Shown here: one piece after another, positions 1 through 9,235 of the stretch
Layout: each line of letters starts with the position of its first letter
How positions within the stretch are numbered: the first letter of the stretch is position 1
NCBI RefSeq assembly: GCF_000426465.1
Contig: NZ_AUFK01000013.1
Coordinates: forward strand, 248,001 to 312,000
DNA: 64,000 bases
Direction of reading: 5' to 3'
Source of the DNA: Epilithonimonas caeni DSM 17710
Lineage (GTDB): Bacteria; Bacteroidota; Bacteroidia; Flavobacteriales; Weeksellaceae
Translations under genes and position numbers: made by a program
The notes under the pieces: model-generated
What the model was told of the DNA's origin: nothing
The model's database searches: none
What the model saw: only the letters and a program-made list of their open reading frames with translations

Positions 1-146
1 AGCTAGGTTATATGAAGATAAAAGTAAATCAGTTTTATAGCCTTATAGTTTGGGGAATAATAATTTTAGTTCACGCTGGATTTGTTTTCTTAGGAAAGGA
101 TTGGGAACAGCGAAAAATTCGCAAATTAATGGATAAGGAAAAATAA
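1..146 (+). CDS. 2TM domain protein, C-terminal part (5' end outside window)
   Basis: The frame is open from the first base (codons from position 3) to the TAA at 144-146. The visible 47 residues hold one hydrophobic helix (SLIVWGIIILVHAGFVFLG) followed by a charged tail ending RKIRKLMDKEK. A second membrane helix with WG-I--H---VF and then DWE-RKI is what I know of the 2TM domain family of Bacteroidota, small membrane modules found alone or on histidine kinases. It lies 40 bases upstream of a LytTR response regulator, so it may belong to the sensor side of that system. An ATG exists at 12, but it would cut the domain in half, so the gene probably starts before the window. Confidence 0.6.
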   Translation, partial: LGYMKIKVNQFYSLIVWGIIILVHAGFVFLGKDWEQRKIRKLMDKEK

Positions 147-186
147 TATTTTCACTAATTTCGATTCAATTAAAAAAACTATAAAA

Positions 187-933
187 ATGATAAGAACGAT
201 AATCATTGAAGACGAAAAACCGGCGGTAAGAAGACTGGAAAAATTATTGGGTTTGTTTTCTGATTTAGAACTAGTTACAAGCCTTAATTCTGTGGAAGAG
301 TCAGTTGGTTGGTTTCAGCAAAATGAACATCCGCAACTTATTTTTTCGGACATCGTTCTGGGTGACGGATTATCGTTTGATATTTTTGATAAAGTCTCCA
401 CCAAGGCTTTTATCATTTATACAACAGCTTTTGACCAATATACTTTGAAAGCTTTCAAGTTAAATAGTATTGATTATCTTTTGAAACCCATTGAAGAAGA
501 AGATCTGGCAAAAGCGATTGAAAAGTTCAAATCATTCCTGCCGGAAGACGGCGCTGTTAATTCTCAGGAAATCAGACAAATCGTTCGAAAAGAGAAAACA
601 ACACTTTCCAGAATTTTAGTTAAAATCGGATATAATCTGAAAGTGGTTTCCATCAATGAGGTCAGTTGTTTCTTTAGCGAAAATAAGATTGTTTATCTCC
701 AAACCAAGGAACGGAATTTTCCAACAGATTTCACGCTAGATGAATTGGAAAATGTTTTGGAAGAAACCAAATTTTTTCGGGTGAACAGACAATTTATCAT
801 CAGTTCAGATTACATCAAGAACATCCATACTTCCCCAAATTACAAAGTTGATTTAGACTTCCAACCGAATGAAGAAATTACGGTAAGCAGAGAACGGGTG
901 AAGGATTTTAAAGATTGGCTGGCTGGAAATTAA
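187..933 (+). CDS. LytTR-family response regulator
   Basis: This 248-residue protein has an N-terminal receiver domain (about 1-120) and a C-terminal LytTR DNA-binding domain (about 140-245). In the receiver, E8-D9 form the acidic pocket, D55 is the expected phosphorylated aspartate (FSD-IVLGDG), and K100 sits in the usual LLKP motif. The LytTR part shows the typical IL--IG----V-----V--F---NK-V-L-T and FFRVNRQFIIS segments. The family binds direct repeats upstream of target promoters in response to a partner histidine kinase, often of the LytS type. The partner is probably upstream, outside the window, next to the truncated 2TM gene. It ends just before a bidirectional terminator shared with mnmA. 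Confidence 0.9.
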   Translation: MIRTIIIEDEKPAVRRLEKLLGLFSDLELVTSLNSVEESVGWFQQNEHPQLIFSDIVLGDGLSFDIFDKVSTKAFIIYTTAFDQYTLKAFKLNSIDYLLKPIEEEDLAKAIEKFKSFLPEDGAVNSQEIRQIVRKEKTTLSRILVKIGYNLKVVSINEVSCFFSENKIVYLQTKERNFPTDFTLDELENVLEETKFFRVNRQFIISSDYIKNIHTSPNYKVDLDFQPNEEITVSRERVKDFKDWLAGN

Positions 934-935
934 AT

Positions 936-966
936 AAAAATCACTTCTGCAAAAGAAGTGATTTTT
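936..966. terminator. Bidirectional terminator between the LytTR regulator and mnmA
   Basis: A 13-base perfect inverted repeat (arms 936-948 and 954-966, top arm AAAAATCACTTCT) encloses a 5-base loop. The A-run on one side and T-run on the other give a U-tract on either strand. The two flanking genes converge on it, so it can end both transcripts. Confidence 0.85.
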
Positions 967-987
967 AGATTTATATAAATTTCGAAA

Positions 988-2175
988 TTAGCTGATAACA
1001 CCACTTCCAATCAATTCATCTTCCAAATACCAAGCCGCAAATTGCCCTTCAGCAATCGCCGATTGAGGATTTTCAAATTCCATAAAAAAGCCTTCTTCGA
1101 ATTGATAAATCCTCGCTTTTTCCAAAGTCTGGCGGTAACGGATTCTTGCCATAACTTCCATAGATTCTCCGTTTTTCAACCTTAAATCTTCGCGAACCCA
1201 GTGCACTTCTGAGTTGTCGATTTTCAAAGCTTTTCGAAAAAGTCCTGGAAAACTTTTGCCTTCACCCACAAAAATAATGTTGTTTTCCATTTCTCTGGAG
1301 ATGATGAAACAACTCTCTTTGTGTCCGCCGATTCCCAATCCTTTACTTTGCCCGATGGTAAAAAACTGTGCACCCTGATGCTTTCCGATCACTTTTCCGT
1401 CCTCTTTTTTATAATTGATTTTCGCAGACAGATATTCTAATTCTTCTAATTTAGAATTAAAAGTTGGAACTTCTTTATGATATTCAGCAAAATCATTGAA
1501 GATTTCCACAATTTCGCCTTCTTTTGGAACCAATTGCTGTTGAAGAAAAGTTGGCAAACTCACTTTTCCGATGAAACAAAGTCCTTGTGAATCCTTCTTG
1601 TCAGCTGTTACCAAACCTTGTTCTCTCGCAATTTCACGAACCTCAGGTTTTGTTAATTCTCCAATTGGAAATAATGCTTTTGATAATTGGTCTTGACTCA
1701 ATTGGCAAAGGAAATAGCTTTGGTCTTTGTTGTTATCTTTTCCGGCGAGAAGATGAAAAATTTCTTTCCCATTTTCATCAAAAGTCGAAGTCACACGTGC
1801 ATAGTGTCCCGTTGCAACTTTCTCAGCACCAAGTGACAAAGCGGTTTTCATAAACACATCGAATTTCACTTCTCTGTTACAAAGCACATCGGGATTGGGC
1901 GTTCTGCCTTTCTGATATTCGTCGAACATATAATCTACAATTCTTTCTTTGTAGAGTTCACTCATATCAATAACCTGAAAAGGAATTCCTAATTTTTGTG
2001 CGACGAGAAGCGCATCATTACTGTCTTCTATCCAGGGACACTCGTCCTCCAAAGTTACCGACGCATCATTCCAGTTGCGCATAAAAAGAGCGATAACCTC
2101 GTGACCCTGCTGTTGCAAAAGATAAGCGGTCACGCTAGAATCTACGCCTCCGGAGAGGCCAACTACTATTTTCAT
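988..2175 (-). CDS. mnmA: tRNA-specific 2-thiouridylase MnmA
   Basis: MnmA puts sulfur on U34 of Lys, Glu and Gln tRNAs, using ATP to adenylate the base and a persulfide as sulfur donor. The 395-residue protein begins with the PP-loop SGGVDSS (residues 8-14). The two catalytic cysteines are visible: C99 in LCNREVKF and C200 in [14 protein letters not shown] (122-127) and DQSYFL (151-156) are further family motifs, and the length is slightly above the usual 360-380. The ATG lies about 50 bases downstream of a good promoter on the same strand (2226-2253). It converges with the LytTR regulator gene. Confidence 0.95.
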   Translation of the reverse strand: MKIVVGLSGGVDSSVTAYLLQQQGHEVIALFMRNWNDASVTLEDECPWIEDSNDALLVAQKLGIPFQVIDMSELYKERIVDYMFDEYQKGRTPNPDVLCNREVKFDVFMKTALSLGAEKVATGHYARVTSTFDENGKEIFHLLAGKDNNKDQSYFLCQLSQDQLSKALFPIGELTKPEVREIAREQGLVTADKKDSQGLCFIGKVSLPTFLQQQLVPKEGEIVEIFNDFAEYHKEVPTFNSKLEELEYLSAKINYKKEDGKVIGKHQGAQFFTIGQSKGLGIGGHKESCFIISREMENNIIFVGEGKSFPGLFRKALKIDNSEVHWVREDLRLKNGESMEVMARIRYRQTLEKARIYQFEEGFFMEFENPQSAIAEGQFAAWYLEDELIGSGVIS

Positions 2176-2225
2176 TTGATTTCAATTTTACGAAACTCTT
2201 GACGGGAGTTCTTAGTTTGAGGTTG

Positions 2226-2253
2226 CAAAAATACGATTAAATTATTCGCCAAA
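2226..2253 (-). promoter_or_regulatory. Promoter of mnmA
   Basis: On the minus strand there is TTTG (2250-2253), 16 bases, then TATTTTTG (2226-2233), matching the Bacteroidota -33/-7 pattern. The predicted start of transcription is near 2220, about 45 bases before the mnmA ATG at 2175. Confidence 0.6.
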
Positions 2254-2289
2254 AAAGCCATAATTTTAAACATCGATAAAAACAATCTT

Positions 2290-2814
2290 ATGAAGAAAAT
2301 TTTCACATTAAATTTAATACTGGTCAGCATTCTTGGCTTTTCTCAAGTTGCGATCAATTCTGGAGCTCAAACCAATCGCTGGACTTTTGGTGGTGGCTTG
2401 GGAGTTGGTTTTGGAAGTAATTCATATTTTAATCTACAGGTTTCCCCAAGAGTTGGTTACAAAATCACTGATCAATTGGAAGGAGGATTAATCGGAAATG
2501 TTTCCTGGCAAAAAGATGATTACTACAGCTCTACAATGTTTGGAGTAGGTCCTTTTGCTAATTATTATTTTGCCCGTTCATTTTTTGTTGGGGCCAATCT
2601 TCAGCAATATTTCATTAACTCTAAAGAGAAATATACAGGATATAAATTCAATACTGATGAAACGGCTCTTTATCTTGGCGGTGGATATATGCAAAATATT
2701 GGAAATAATGCATTTGCACAGTTCGGAATAATGTATAATGTACTTTGGAAAGAGAATAAAAGTGTTTTCAGTACAGGATTTATCCCAAGTGTGGGATTTG
2801 TAGTAGGATTATAG
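2290..2814 (+). CDS. Outer-membrane beta-barrel protein
   Basis: The protein has 174 residues with a signal peptide (MKKIFTLNLILVSILGFSQ, cleavage near 19-22). The rest is alternating Gly/aromatic-rich beta strands, for example WTFGGGLGVGFG, VGYKITDQLEGGLIG and ALYLGGGYMQ, as in small porin-like barrels with about eight strands. No ligand or enzymatic motif is visible. It is probably inserted in the outer membrane. It stands alone between the mnmA promoter region and a convergent Crp/Fnr gene, and an imperfect inverted repeat at about 2821-2877 (arms around GCCCTC and GAGGGC) follows it. Confidence 0.7.
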   Translation: MKKIFTLNLILVSILGFSQVAINSGAQTNRWTFGGGLGVGFGSNSYFNLQVSPRVGYKITDQLEGGLIGNVSWQKDDYYSSTMFGVGPFANYYFARSFFVGANLQQYFINSKEKYTGYKFNTDETALYLGGGYMQNIGNNAFAQFGIMYNVLWKENKSVFSTGFIPSVGFVVGL

Positions 2815-2916
2815 TAAAAGATAAAGCCCTCCTAATAGTTCATCATTCGTGTTTAAACAAGCTATAGAGGGCCTTATAAGGGACTGCAAAATTATAATGA
2901 ATTTTTGGATAAAAAA

Positions 2917-3510
2917 TTAACGTTTGTTAATTTCCTTTAAAATTCTTTTTTTTATTCTGCTGAGAGATACCGGCGTGATTCCCAGAAGGGAAGCGATGTA
3001 TTTCGATGGGACTTTTTGAAGCACATTTGCATTCTCTTCCAAATGTTTTTGGTATCTTTCCTCAGGATTGAGAAGTACAAAATCTTCAATGTTTTTCAAT
3101 AGAATACCTATCATCATCAGAAACATATTACCTCTTAGATTATTGAGCGTAATGCTTTTCTGAGAGCCCTGGTCTATAGCATCATAGGTCGATTCAAAAA
3201 CCTCGGTTTCTCCAATGGACTGATAAAAATACCTTGATGGGCGGTTATAGATGATACCGTCATAATTACCGACGAAACTTTTCTTGTTATGAAAAAGAAC
3301 GGTTTTTTCTGTCCCATTATCTAGAAGATGATACACACGGACAATACCACTTTTAATGTAGTAGACTTTTTTATTATTCTCACCCGGCTGTATAAAAATA
3401 TCTCCAGAATTGCGTCTTCTGAAAGAGAGGTCGGGCAAAAGTATTTCCAGGTCTTCTTTATTAAGTCCAGGAATATTTTTCAATAGATATTCTTTCAATG
3501 ATTCTTCCAT
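2917..3510 (-). CDS. Crp/Fnr family transcriptional regulator
   Basis: The 197-residue protein has a cyclic-nucleotide-binding-like beta roll (about 25-115; SGDIFIQPGENNKKVYYIKSG) and a C-terminal winged helix ending KVPSKYIASLLGITPVSLSRIKKR, the recognition helix. The conserved cAMP-binding Arg-Ser pair of true CRP is not evident and there is no Fnr cysteine set, so the ligand is unknown. I chose the ATG at 3510. A longer frame to 3531 would begin inside the clpC terminator hairpin. Only five bases separate the U-run of that terminator from this ATG, so expression probably depends on read-through from clpC or on a promoter not recognised here. Confidence 0.8.
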   Translation of the reverse strand: MEESLKEYLLKNIPGLNKEDLEILLPDLSFRRRNSGDIFIQPGENNKKVYYIKSGIVRVYHLLDNGTEKTVLFHNKKSFVGNYDGIIYNRPSRYFYQSIGETEVFESTYDAIDQGSQKSITLNNLRGNMFLMMIGILLKNIEDFVLLNPEERYQKHLEENANVLQKVPSKYIASLLGITPVSLSRIKKRILKEINKR

Positions 3511-3515
3511 AATAT

Positions 3516-3542
3516 AAAAAGACCACCTCAAAAAAGGTGGTC
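3516..3542 (-). terminator. Terminator after clpC
   Basis: On the minus strand an 8-bp perfect stem (GACCACCT / AGGTGGTC, 3521-3542) with a 6-base loop is followed by five T residues (3520-3516). It lies 18 bases after the clpC stop codon and 5 bases before the start of the next gene on the same strand. Confidence 0.85.
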
Positions 3543-3560
3543 ATGTTTATTCTATGTAAC

Positions 3561-6086
3561 TTATTTTACACTTTCTTTTTTTTCTTTATGGGCTTCCCCT
3601 TCCAATCCATCTTTAGCTTCATTGACTTTCAAAACAACCTGTTGGCCTTCGCTAAATTGTTTATTGACGAGCATTTCTGCTAATAGGTCTTCGATGTATT
3701 TTTGGATGGCACGTTTGAGAGGTCTCGCTCCAAAATCTTTGTCCCAACCTTTCTCTGCAATGAAGTCTTTGGCTTCCTCTGTCAATTCAACTTTATAGCC
3801 CAATTTTTCTAATCTGCTGTAAAGTTTTCCTAACTCAAGGTCAATGATCTTTCTGATGTCGGTCTGTACAAGAGAATTGAAGATAATAATATCATCGATT
3901 CTGTTCAGGAATTCTGGAGCAAATGCTTTTTTCAAGGCACTTTCTATTGTCGATCTTGCTCTTGCATCGGTATTGGTTTTCTTTGCAGAAGTTCCGAATC
4001 CTACACCGTCTCCGAAATCTTTCAGGTCTCTGGTTCCGATATTGGAAGTTAAAATGATGATCGTATTTCTGAAATCGATTTTTCTTCCAAGAGAATCCGT
4101 TACGAAACCTTCGTCCAGAATTTGCAATAATATATTGAAAACATCCGGATGTGCTTTTTCGATTTCATCCAAAAGAACCACTGCATAAGGTTTTCTTCTG
4201 ACAGCTTCCGTCAATTGACCACCTTCCTCATAACCTACATATCCCGGAGGCGCTCCAACCAGTCTGGAAACCGCGAATTTCTCCATATATTCGCTCATAT
4301 CAATCCTTATCAAAGCTTCGTCTGAATCAAATAATTCGCGTGCCATTACCTTTGCCAATTCTGTTTTACCAACACCTGTTGTTCCAAGGAAAATGAATGT
4401 TCCAATCGGACGGTTCGGATCTTTTAGGCCTGCTCTGTTTCTTTGAATGGCTTTTACCACTTTTTTCACAGCGTCTTCCTGACCGATTACTTTTCCGTTC
4501 AGTTTATCATCCATTTGAGCCAGCTTATCAAGCTCATTTTTCCCAACCTTGGTCACAGGAACACCGCTCATCATAGAAACTACTTCGGCAACACTTTCTT
4601 CTGTGACTTCTTCTTTTTTCTCTTTTACATCTTTGTCCCATTGTTCCTGGGCAAGGTTCAATTCGATTTGGAGTCTTTCCTCTTCGTCCTTCAATTTTCT
4701 TGCTTCCAGATAATCTTGGGCTTTAACTGCTTTTTGCTTCAGTTCTTTCACTTCTTCTATACGAGATTCGTGGTCGATGATCTCAGTAGGAACCTTCATG
4801 TTCTTGATATAAACTCTAGATCCGGCTTCGTCCATCGCATCGATTGCTTTGTCAGGAAGGAATCTGTCTGTAATATATCTTGCTGTCAAATTAACGCAGG
4901 CATTAATGGCTTCATCACTGTAATGAACATTGTGATGGTCTTCATACTTATCTTTGATCTGATGAAGGATCTGAATTGTTTCCTCAATAGAAGTCGGTTC
5001 AACCATTACTTTTTGGAATCTTCTTTCCAAAGCTCCATCTTTCTCGATGTACTGACGATATTCGTCCAAAGTTGTTGCTCCGATGCATTGGATCTCTCCT
5101 CTTGCCAAAGCCGGTTTGAACATATTGGATGCGTCCAGACTTCCTGTAGAACTCCCTGCGCCAACAATTGTATGCAGCTCATCTATGAAAAGGATGACAT
5201 CTCTGTTTTTTTCAAGCTCTGTCATTATCGCTTTCATTCTTTCTTCGAATTGTCCACGGTATTTGGTTCCGGCGACAAGACTTGCAAGATCCAAAGTGAT
5301 CACACGCTTGCCGTAAAGGACTCGGGAAACTTTTTTCTGCTGAATTCTCAAAGCCAAACCTTCTGCAATCGCGGATTTACCTACACCAGGCTCACCGATC
5401 AAAAGAGGATTGTTCTTTTTTCTTCTTGACAAGATCTGAGAAACACGCTCGATCTCCTTTTCACGCCCGATAACGGGATCCAATTTTCCGTCTCTTGCAA
5501 GTGCCGTCAAATCACGACCAAAGTTATCCAAAGTAGGTGTTTTGCTTTTCTGGGCACCAAGATTTCCCGTTGGCTTTTTCATTTGGCTGTAAGGTTCATC
5601 TTTTTCCTCATCATCATCGTAAGCGCTGTTTTGTGGAAGCTGATCGGTATTTTTAAGCATTTTTCGATACTCTTTCTGTACAGCATCATAATCGATATCA
5701 TAAGCCTGAAGAATGCTTGATGTGGGATCTTCTTGCTTATATAATACGCCTAACAAAAGATGCACAGTATTGATGTCGGCCGATTGATACTGGCGACATT
5801 CCAATTCTGATCTTTTAACAGCCTGATCGGCCATTTTGGTAAAAGAGATGCTTCCCATATTTGCAGTGAAAGGATTGCTGTTCACAGCGCTTAGGGTCTC
5901 TATTTTTCGCTTTATCTGGGTAAGGTCCGCGCTTAGATTTTCGAGAATCTCTTTTGCAGAATTTTCAGTTTTGATGATTCCTAAAAGGAAATGCTCAGTA
6001 TTCAGAAATTCGCTCTGCAAACGCCTTGCTTCATTTTTGCTTTGCTTGAACACGCGGTTCAAACCGTCTGAAAATTTATAATCCAT
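3561..6086 (-). CDS. clpC: ATP-dependent Clp protease ATP-binding subunit ClpC
   Basis: ClpC is a Hsp100 unfoldase that feeds proteins into ClpP in the cytoplasm. The 841-residue protein has two N-terminal Clp repeats (about 1-145), an acidic linker, AAA domain 1 with Walker A GEPGVGKS (231-238) and Walker B VILFIDELH, a charged middle domain with the UVR-like stretch YLEARKLKDEEERLQ, and AAA domain 2 with Walker A GTTGVGKTE near 570 and Walker B VVLLDEIEKAH. Its length is normal for ClpC. It has its own upstream region (6087-6260), divergent from a small membrane protein, and a strong terminator behind it. Long frames on the opposite strand (4443-5429) are shadows. Confidence 0.97.
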   Translation of the reverse strand: MDYKFSDGLNRVFKQSKNEARRLQSEFLNTEHFLLGIIKTENSAKEILENLSADLTQIKRKIETLSAVNSNPFTANMGSISFTKMADQAVKRSELECRQYQSADINTVHLLLGVLYKQEDPTSSILQAYDIDYDAVQKEYRKMLKNTDQLPQNSAYDDDEEKDEPYSQMKKPTGNLGAQKSKTPTLDNFGRDLTALARDGKLDPVIGREKEIERVSQILSRRKKNNPLLIGEPGVGKSAIAEGLALRIQQKKVSRVLYGKRVITLDLASLVAGTKYRGQFEERMKAIMTELEKNRDVILFIDELHTIVGAGSSTGSLDASNMFKPALARGEIQCIGATTLDEYRQYIEKDGALERRFQKVMVEPTSIEETIQILHQIKDKYEDHHNVHYSDEAINACVNLTARYITDRFLPDKAIDAMDEAGSRVYIKNMKVPTEIIDHESRIEEVKELKQKAVKAQDYLEARKLKDEEERLQIELNLAQEQWDKDVKEKKEEVTEESVAEVVSMMSGVPVTKVGKNELDKLAQMDDKLNGKVIGQEDAVKKVVKAIQRNRAGLKDPNRPIGTFIFLGTTGVGKTELAKVMARELFDSDEALIRIDMSEYMEKFAVSRLVGAPPGYVGYEEGGQLTEAVRRKPYAVVLLDEIEKAHPDVFNILLQILDEGFVTDSLGRKIDFRNTIIILTSNIGTRDLKDFGDGVGFGTSAKKTNTDARARSTIESALKKAFAPEFLNRIDDIIIFNSLVQTDIRKIIDLELGKLYSRLEKLGYKVELTEEAKDFIAEKGWDKDFGARPLKRAIQKYIEDLLAEMLVNKQFSEGQQVVLKVNEAKDGLEGEAHKEKKESVK

Positions 6087-6230
6087 AATTAAAATTATAC
6101 ACTAAGTTATGTTTTTTATGATCAATCCTACAATAAATTATTGTAAAATTTAAATATTTGGCTGCAAATAGATTGCCATTAGAAAAAACAGGACTTTCTG
6201 ACATTATTTTTTTTTCAGTTCAAAAATGTT

Positions 6231-6238
6231 TAGGTTTG
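6231..6238 (+). promoter_or_regulatory. -7 box upstream of the YgjV-like gene
   Basis: TAGGTTTG matches TAnnTTTG and lies 22 bases before the ATG at 6261. No convincing TTG is found at the usual distance upstream, so this is a weak call. Confidence 0.35.
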
Positions 6239-6260
6239 TAATCCTCAAAAAAATTAATAA

Positions 6261-6476
6261 ATGGATAATTGGTCAGAATATGTCGGCTATTTGGCTTCTG
6301 CTTTTGTGGTCGGCAGTTTCTTATTAAAAAAAATCACTACCATTAGAACGGTAAATTTGCTTGGCTGCATATGTTTTGTGATCTATGGTATATATAGCGG
6401 GATGCTTTGGCCAATTATTATTCCGAATGCGATTCTCGCTTTTATCCAGACTTATCACATCATAAAAAAAGATTAA
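6261..6476 (+). CDS. Small integral membrane protein, YgjV-like
   Basis: The 71-residue protein is almost entirely hydrophobic, with two to three membrane segments (about 6-22, 28-47, 49-65) separated by KKITTIR. The layout of a W-x-x-Y-V-G-Y-L-A-S start followed by a second segment with G-C-I-C-F-V-I-Y-G resembles the YgjV-like inner-membrane family; its function is not known to me. It ends one base before the start of the following glycosyltransferase, so the two are probably co-transcribed and translationally coupled. Confidence 0.65.
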   Translation: MDNWSEYVGYLASAFVVGSFLLKKITTIRTVNLLGCICFVIYGIYSGMLWPIIIPNAILAFIQTYHIIKKD

Positions 6477-6477
6477 G

Positions 6478-7584
6478 ATGAAAGTTGTCGTAAGTGTTTT
6501 TAATAATCTGTATACGGATCAACGTGTGGAAAAAGTATGCAAAACACTTTATGATAGTGGATATCAGCCGATTCTTATTGGAAATAATTGGTTGGGGGCG
6601 CCAGAAATGGAACGGCCTTATCCTTTTTTCAGGATCCCTTTGAAGTCCAGAACACTCCGGTTAGCTTATATAGAATATCAGAAAAAGTTATATCAGGAAA
6701 TCAAGAAGAATGCTGACAATAAGACCATTTTATTGGCCAATGATCTGGAAACATTGATGCCAAATTATCTCGTTTCCAAAAAATTGGGAATCCCTTTGGT
6801 CTTTGACAGTCATGAGATCTTTACAGAAATGCCCACCATACAAGGCCGTTGGGTAAAACATATTTGGAAGAAGATAGAAAAGACTTTCGTGCCGAAAATC
6901 AAAAAAATGATAGCGGCAAGTGAGTCCTATGCTAACTGGTTTTCCAAAGAATATGGAATTAATAAACCCGTTGTTCTAAGGAATTTACCAAGAAAACTCG
7001 AGTTCAACGGAACAACAGAAAATTCTACCAAAATCATTCTCTATCAAGGCTGGCTGAACTATTCCCGAGGAATCGATAAAGCCATTCTCGCAATGCAATC
7101 GATTGAAAATGCAGAGCTTTGGATTGCCGGCGGAGGACCAATGGAAAAGGAATTCCGGGAAATCGCAAAAAGATCTAAAGTCGAAAATAAAATCAAATTC
7201 CTGGGAAAACTTCGTCCTGAAAGACTTCGGGAGATCACACCAAAAGCCGACGTTGGATTGAGCATCGAAGAAAATAACGGTTTAAGCTATTTTTATTCTT
7301 TACCAAACAAGATCTCCGATTATATCCAATCCCGAATCCCTGTTGTAGTTTCCGACTTTCCGGAAATGTCAAATATTGTTAAGACTTTTGGCGTTGGTGA
7401 AATTATAGAGAATCATTCTCCGGAACATCTTGCGGAAAAAATCAAAATAGTTCTTGGGAAAGGGAAGGCCGCTTACCTTCATAACTTAAATGTGGCCGCT
7501 GACGAACTTTGTTGGGAAAATGAAGAAGAAAAGATCCTCAAGATATTCTCGGACTGTAAAAAAGAATTGGAGCACAGCCATTAA
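6478..7584 (+). CDS. Glycosyltransferase, GT4-like
   Basis: The 368-residue protein has the two Rossmann halves of a GT-B enzyme. The N-terminal half (about 1-170) carries NDLETLMPNYLVSKKLGIPLVFDSHEIFTE in pieces typical of family 4. The C-terminal half starts at about 187 with ILYQGWLNYSRGI and AELWIAGGGPMEKEF, the usual nucleotide-sugar-binding fold, and includes SIEENNGLSYFYSLPNKISDY, where an E-x7-E-like donor-binding segment is expected. It would transfer a sugar from a nucleotide donor at the cytoplasmic face; donor and acceptor cannot be told. It is coupled to the small membrane gene upstream. No polysaccharide cluster surrounds it. Confidence 0.8.
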   Translation: MKVVVSVFNNLYTDQRVEKVCKTLYDSGYQPILIGNNWLGAPEMERPYPFFRIPLKSRTLRLAYIEYQKKLYQEIKKNADNKTILLANDLETLMPNYLVSKKLGIPLVFDSHEIFTEMPTIQGRWVKHIWKKIEKTFVPKIKKMIAASESYANWFSKEYGINKPVVLRNLPRKLEFNGTTENSTKIILYQGWLNYSRGIDKAILAMQSIENAELWIAGGGPMEKEFREIAKRSKVENKIKFLGKLRPERLREITPKADVGLSIEENNGLSYFYSLPNKISDYIQSRIPVVVSDFPEMSNIVKTFGVGEIIENHSPEHLAEKIKIVLGKGKAAYLHNLNVAADELCWENEEEKILKIFSDCKKELEHSH

Positions 7585-7646
7585 CCTTTTTATCTTTATC
7601 GAATCTAAAGCTTGTACGATTTTTGATTCAATAACTCTCTAAAATA

Positions 7647-8168
7647 ATGAATATGAAAGCTTTTATATTGATGATAGGTTTTGCGCTGATGACAATGAGT
7701 TGCGGAAGCCAAATTTATCTTGATCCGGTAACCTTAAATTCCTCGATAGAAAATAAAGAATTTGATTTCAATGCAACGAGGGCGTTTCCAACCAATTATG
7801 ATGTCATTAATGTTTTGAATTCGATGCCTGGTTCGACTTCCACACGACTTTTGAATCTTGACCCTGGTTATGGATTCAATCTTAAAAAAGATTTGTTCAG
7901 TGTTGCTTTGCCGTATTTTGGAAGGGCTTTTAATGTAAATCCTGGTGATGCTACAAAAGGAGGTCTGACCTTTGAATCTAAAGAATTCTCAGTAAAACAA
8001 TCGACAAGTAAAAAAGGAAATACACTTTTTGTGATCACGCCAACAGACCAAAGGGAAAATTATATTTTCAGTCTGGAGATCTTCAAAAACGGAAGTGCTT
8101 TTTTGTCTGTCCAATCCAATAATAGGCAGCCAATCAGTTTTGACGGAAATATTTCTGCTGCGAAATAA
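7647..8168 (+). CDS. DUF4251-type lipoprotein
   Basis: The 173-residue protein has a lipoprotein signal (MNMKAFILMIGFALMTMSC, lipid-carrying Cys near 19). The body resembles the DUF4251 family of Bacteroidota: NKEFDFNATRAFPTN, then LNLDPGYGFNLKKDLFSVALPYFGRAF and FSVKQSTSKKGNTLFVI. The function is unknown; the family members I know are periplasmic or membrane-anchored beta proteins. Its TAA at 8166-8168 directly abuts the stop codon of the convergent meaB gene, with no base between, so neither gene has room for a separate terminator here. Confidence 0.7.
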   Translation: MNMKAFILMIGFALMTMSCGSQIYLDPVTLNSSIENKEFDFNATRAFPTNYDVINVLNSMPGSTSTRLLNLDPGYGFNLKKDLFSVALPYFGRAFNVNPGDATKGGLTFESKEFSVKQSTSKKGNTLFVITPTDQRENYIFSLEIFKNGSAFLSVQSNNRQPISFDGNISAAK

Positions 8169-9155
8169 TTATTTTCCCAATAATTTCTTTACAAAATCAC
8201 TCGCTTCGGAACTTGGATTAGACAACAGTTCTGAAGCATTTTTTTTATGTTCCATGAAAGAATTTTCCAAAAGATGGTCGTTTTTTGCCCTTTCAAGAAT
8301 ATATTCTCTTACCCAAAATTCAAATCTTTTCTGAGCCTGATTTTTTCTGGTTTCTAGGAAAGTTCCGTTTTTCTTCTTTAATGAGATATAATCCTCGATC
8401 TTATTATAAATCTCATCCAATCCTGTTTTCTCCAGAGCTGAGCCAAGAATCACCGGGATTTTCCAGTTTTTCTCTTTCGGAGTGATGAATTGTAAGGCTC
8501 TTGTGAGTTCTGTTTTCGTCATTTTAGCCTTAGAAAGATTCTTAGGATTCACTTTATTAATAAAGATCAGATCCGCCATTTCCATTATTCCGCGTTTGAT
8601 TCCTTGCAATTCGTCGCCAGTCCCGATGACTTTCAGGAAAAGAAAAACGTCGGTAATATCATTCACCAAAGTTTCACTTTGGCCAACGCCAACGGTTTCT
8701 ATCAGGATATAATCAAAACCTGCCGCTTCGCAGATCAAAAGACTTTCAAAGGTCGTATTCGCAATTCCGCCAAGAAATCCGGAACTTGGACTTGGCCGGA
8801 TAAATGCATTCTGATCTTTTGCCAATTCCTCCATTCTTGTTTTATCGCCAAGGATACTTCCTTTATTGATAGAAGAACTCGGGTCAATCGCCAGAACGGC
8901 TACCTTCTTTCCTTGCTCAATCGCATATTTTCCAAAACTTTCTATAAAAGTCGATTTCCCTGCACCGGGAACGCCCGTAATTCCGATTCGGACAGATTTT
9001 CCGGTAAAAGGAAGAATCTCTTTCAGTAATTGATCTGCAATTTCTCGATGTTCAGGTTTCTTACTTTCAATTAAAGTAATGGCTTTTCCCAAGATCCTTT
9101 TGTCAGAAGATCTAATTCCATCGATGTAATCCTGAAGGCTGATTGGTTTTGTCAT
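8169..9155 (-). CDS. meaB: Methylmalonyl-CoA mutase-associated GTPase MeaB
   Basis: MeaB is a G3E GTPase that loads adenosylcobalamin onto methylmalonyl-CoA mutase and protects it during turnover. The 328-residue protein shows Walker A GITGVPGAGKST (58-69), the switch region AIDPSSSINKGSILGDKTRM, ETVGVGQSE, and a base-specificity motif that reads INKVN where NKAD is usual. Its expected client, the mutase gene at 12.9-15.0 kb, lies on the same strand but 3.7 kb away, separated by the rtcB operon, so the two are probably not in one transcript. Confidence 0.93.
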   Translation of the reverse strand: MTKPISLQDYIDGIRSSDKRILGKAITLIESKKPEHREIADQLLKEILPFTGKSVRIGITGVPGAGKSTFIESFGKYAIEQGKKVAVLAIDPSSSINKGSILGDKTRMEELAKDQNAFIRPSPSSGFLGGIANTTFESLLICEAAGFDYILIETVGVGQSETLVNDITDVFLFLKVIGTGDELQGIKRGIMEMADLIFINKVNPKNLSKAKMTKTELTRALQFITPKEKNWKIPVILGSALEKTGLDEIYNKIEDYISLKKKNGTFLETRKNQAQKRFEFWVREYILERAKNDHLLENSFMEHKKNASELLSNPSSEASDFVKKLLGK

Positions 9156-9206
9156 TTGGAATTATTACAAATTAGGATTGGGATAATTTTCGATTCTTAT
9201 ATTTTC

Positions 9207-9214
9207 TATTTTTG
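9207..9214 (+). promoter_or_regulatory. -7 box of the cytochrome c gene
   Basis: TATTTTTG matches TAnnTTTG exactly. It covers an upstream ATG at 9212 and so argues that translation starts at the later ATG, 9236. No good TTG lies at the usual upstream distance. Confidence 0.45.
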
Positions 9215-9235
9215 ATAAGAATAAAGTCCAAAAAT

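Noticed and set aside
2821-2877. Terminator after the outer-membrane barrel gene
   Set aside because: The arms (GCCCTC…/…GAGGGC) are imperfect, the loop exceeds 20 bases, and there is no T-run; left only as a remark.
4443-5429. A 328-codon frame on the plus strand opposite clpC
   Set aside because: It is antisense to a fully recognised gene, is rich in Phe, Cys and Ser as expected for the complement of AT-rich coding DNA, and has no promoter or homology I know.
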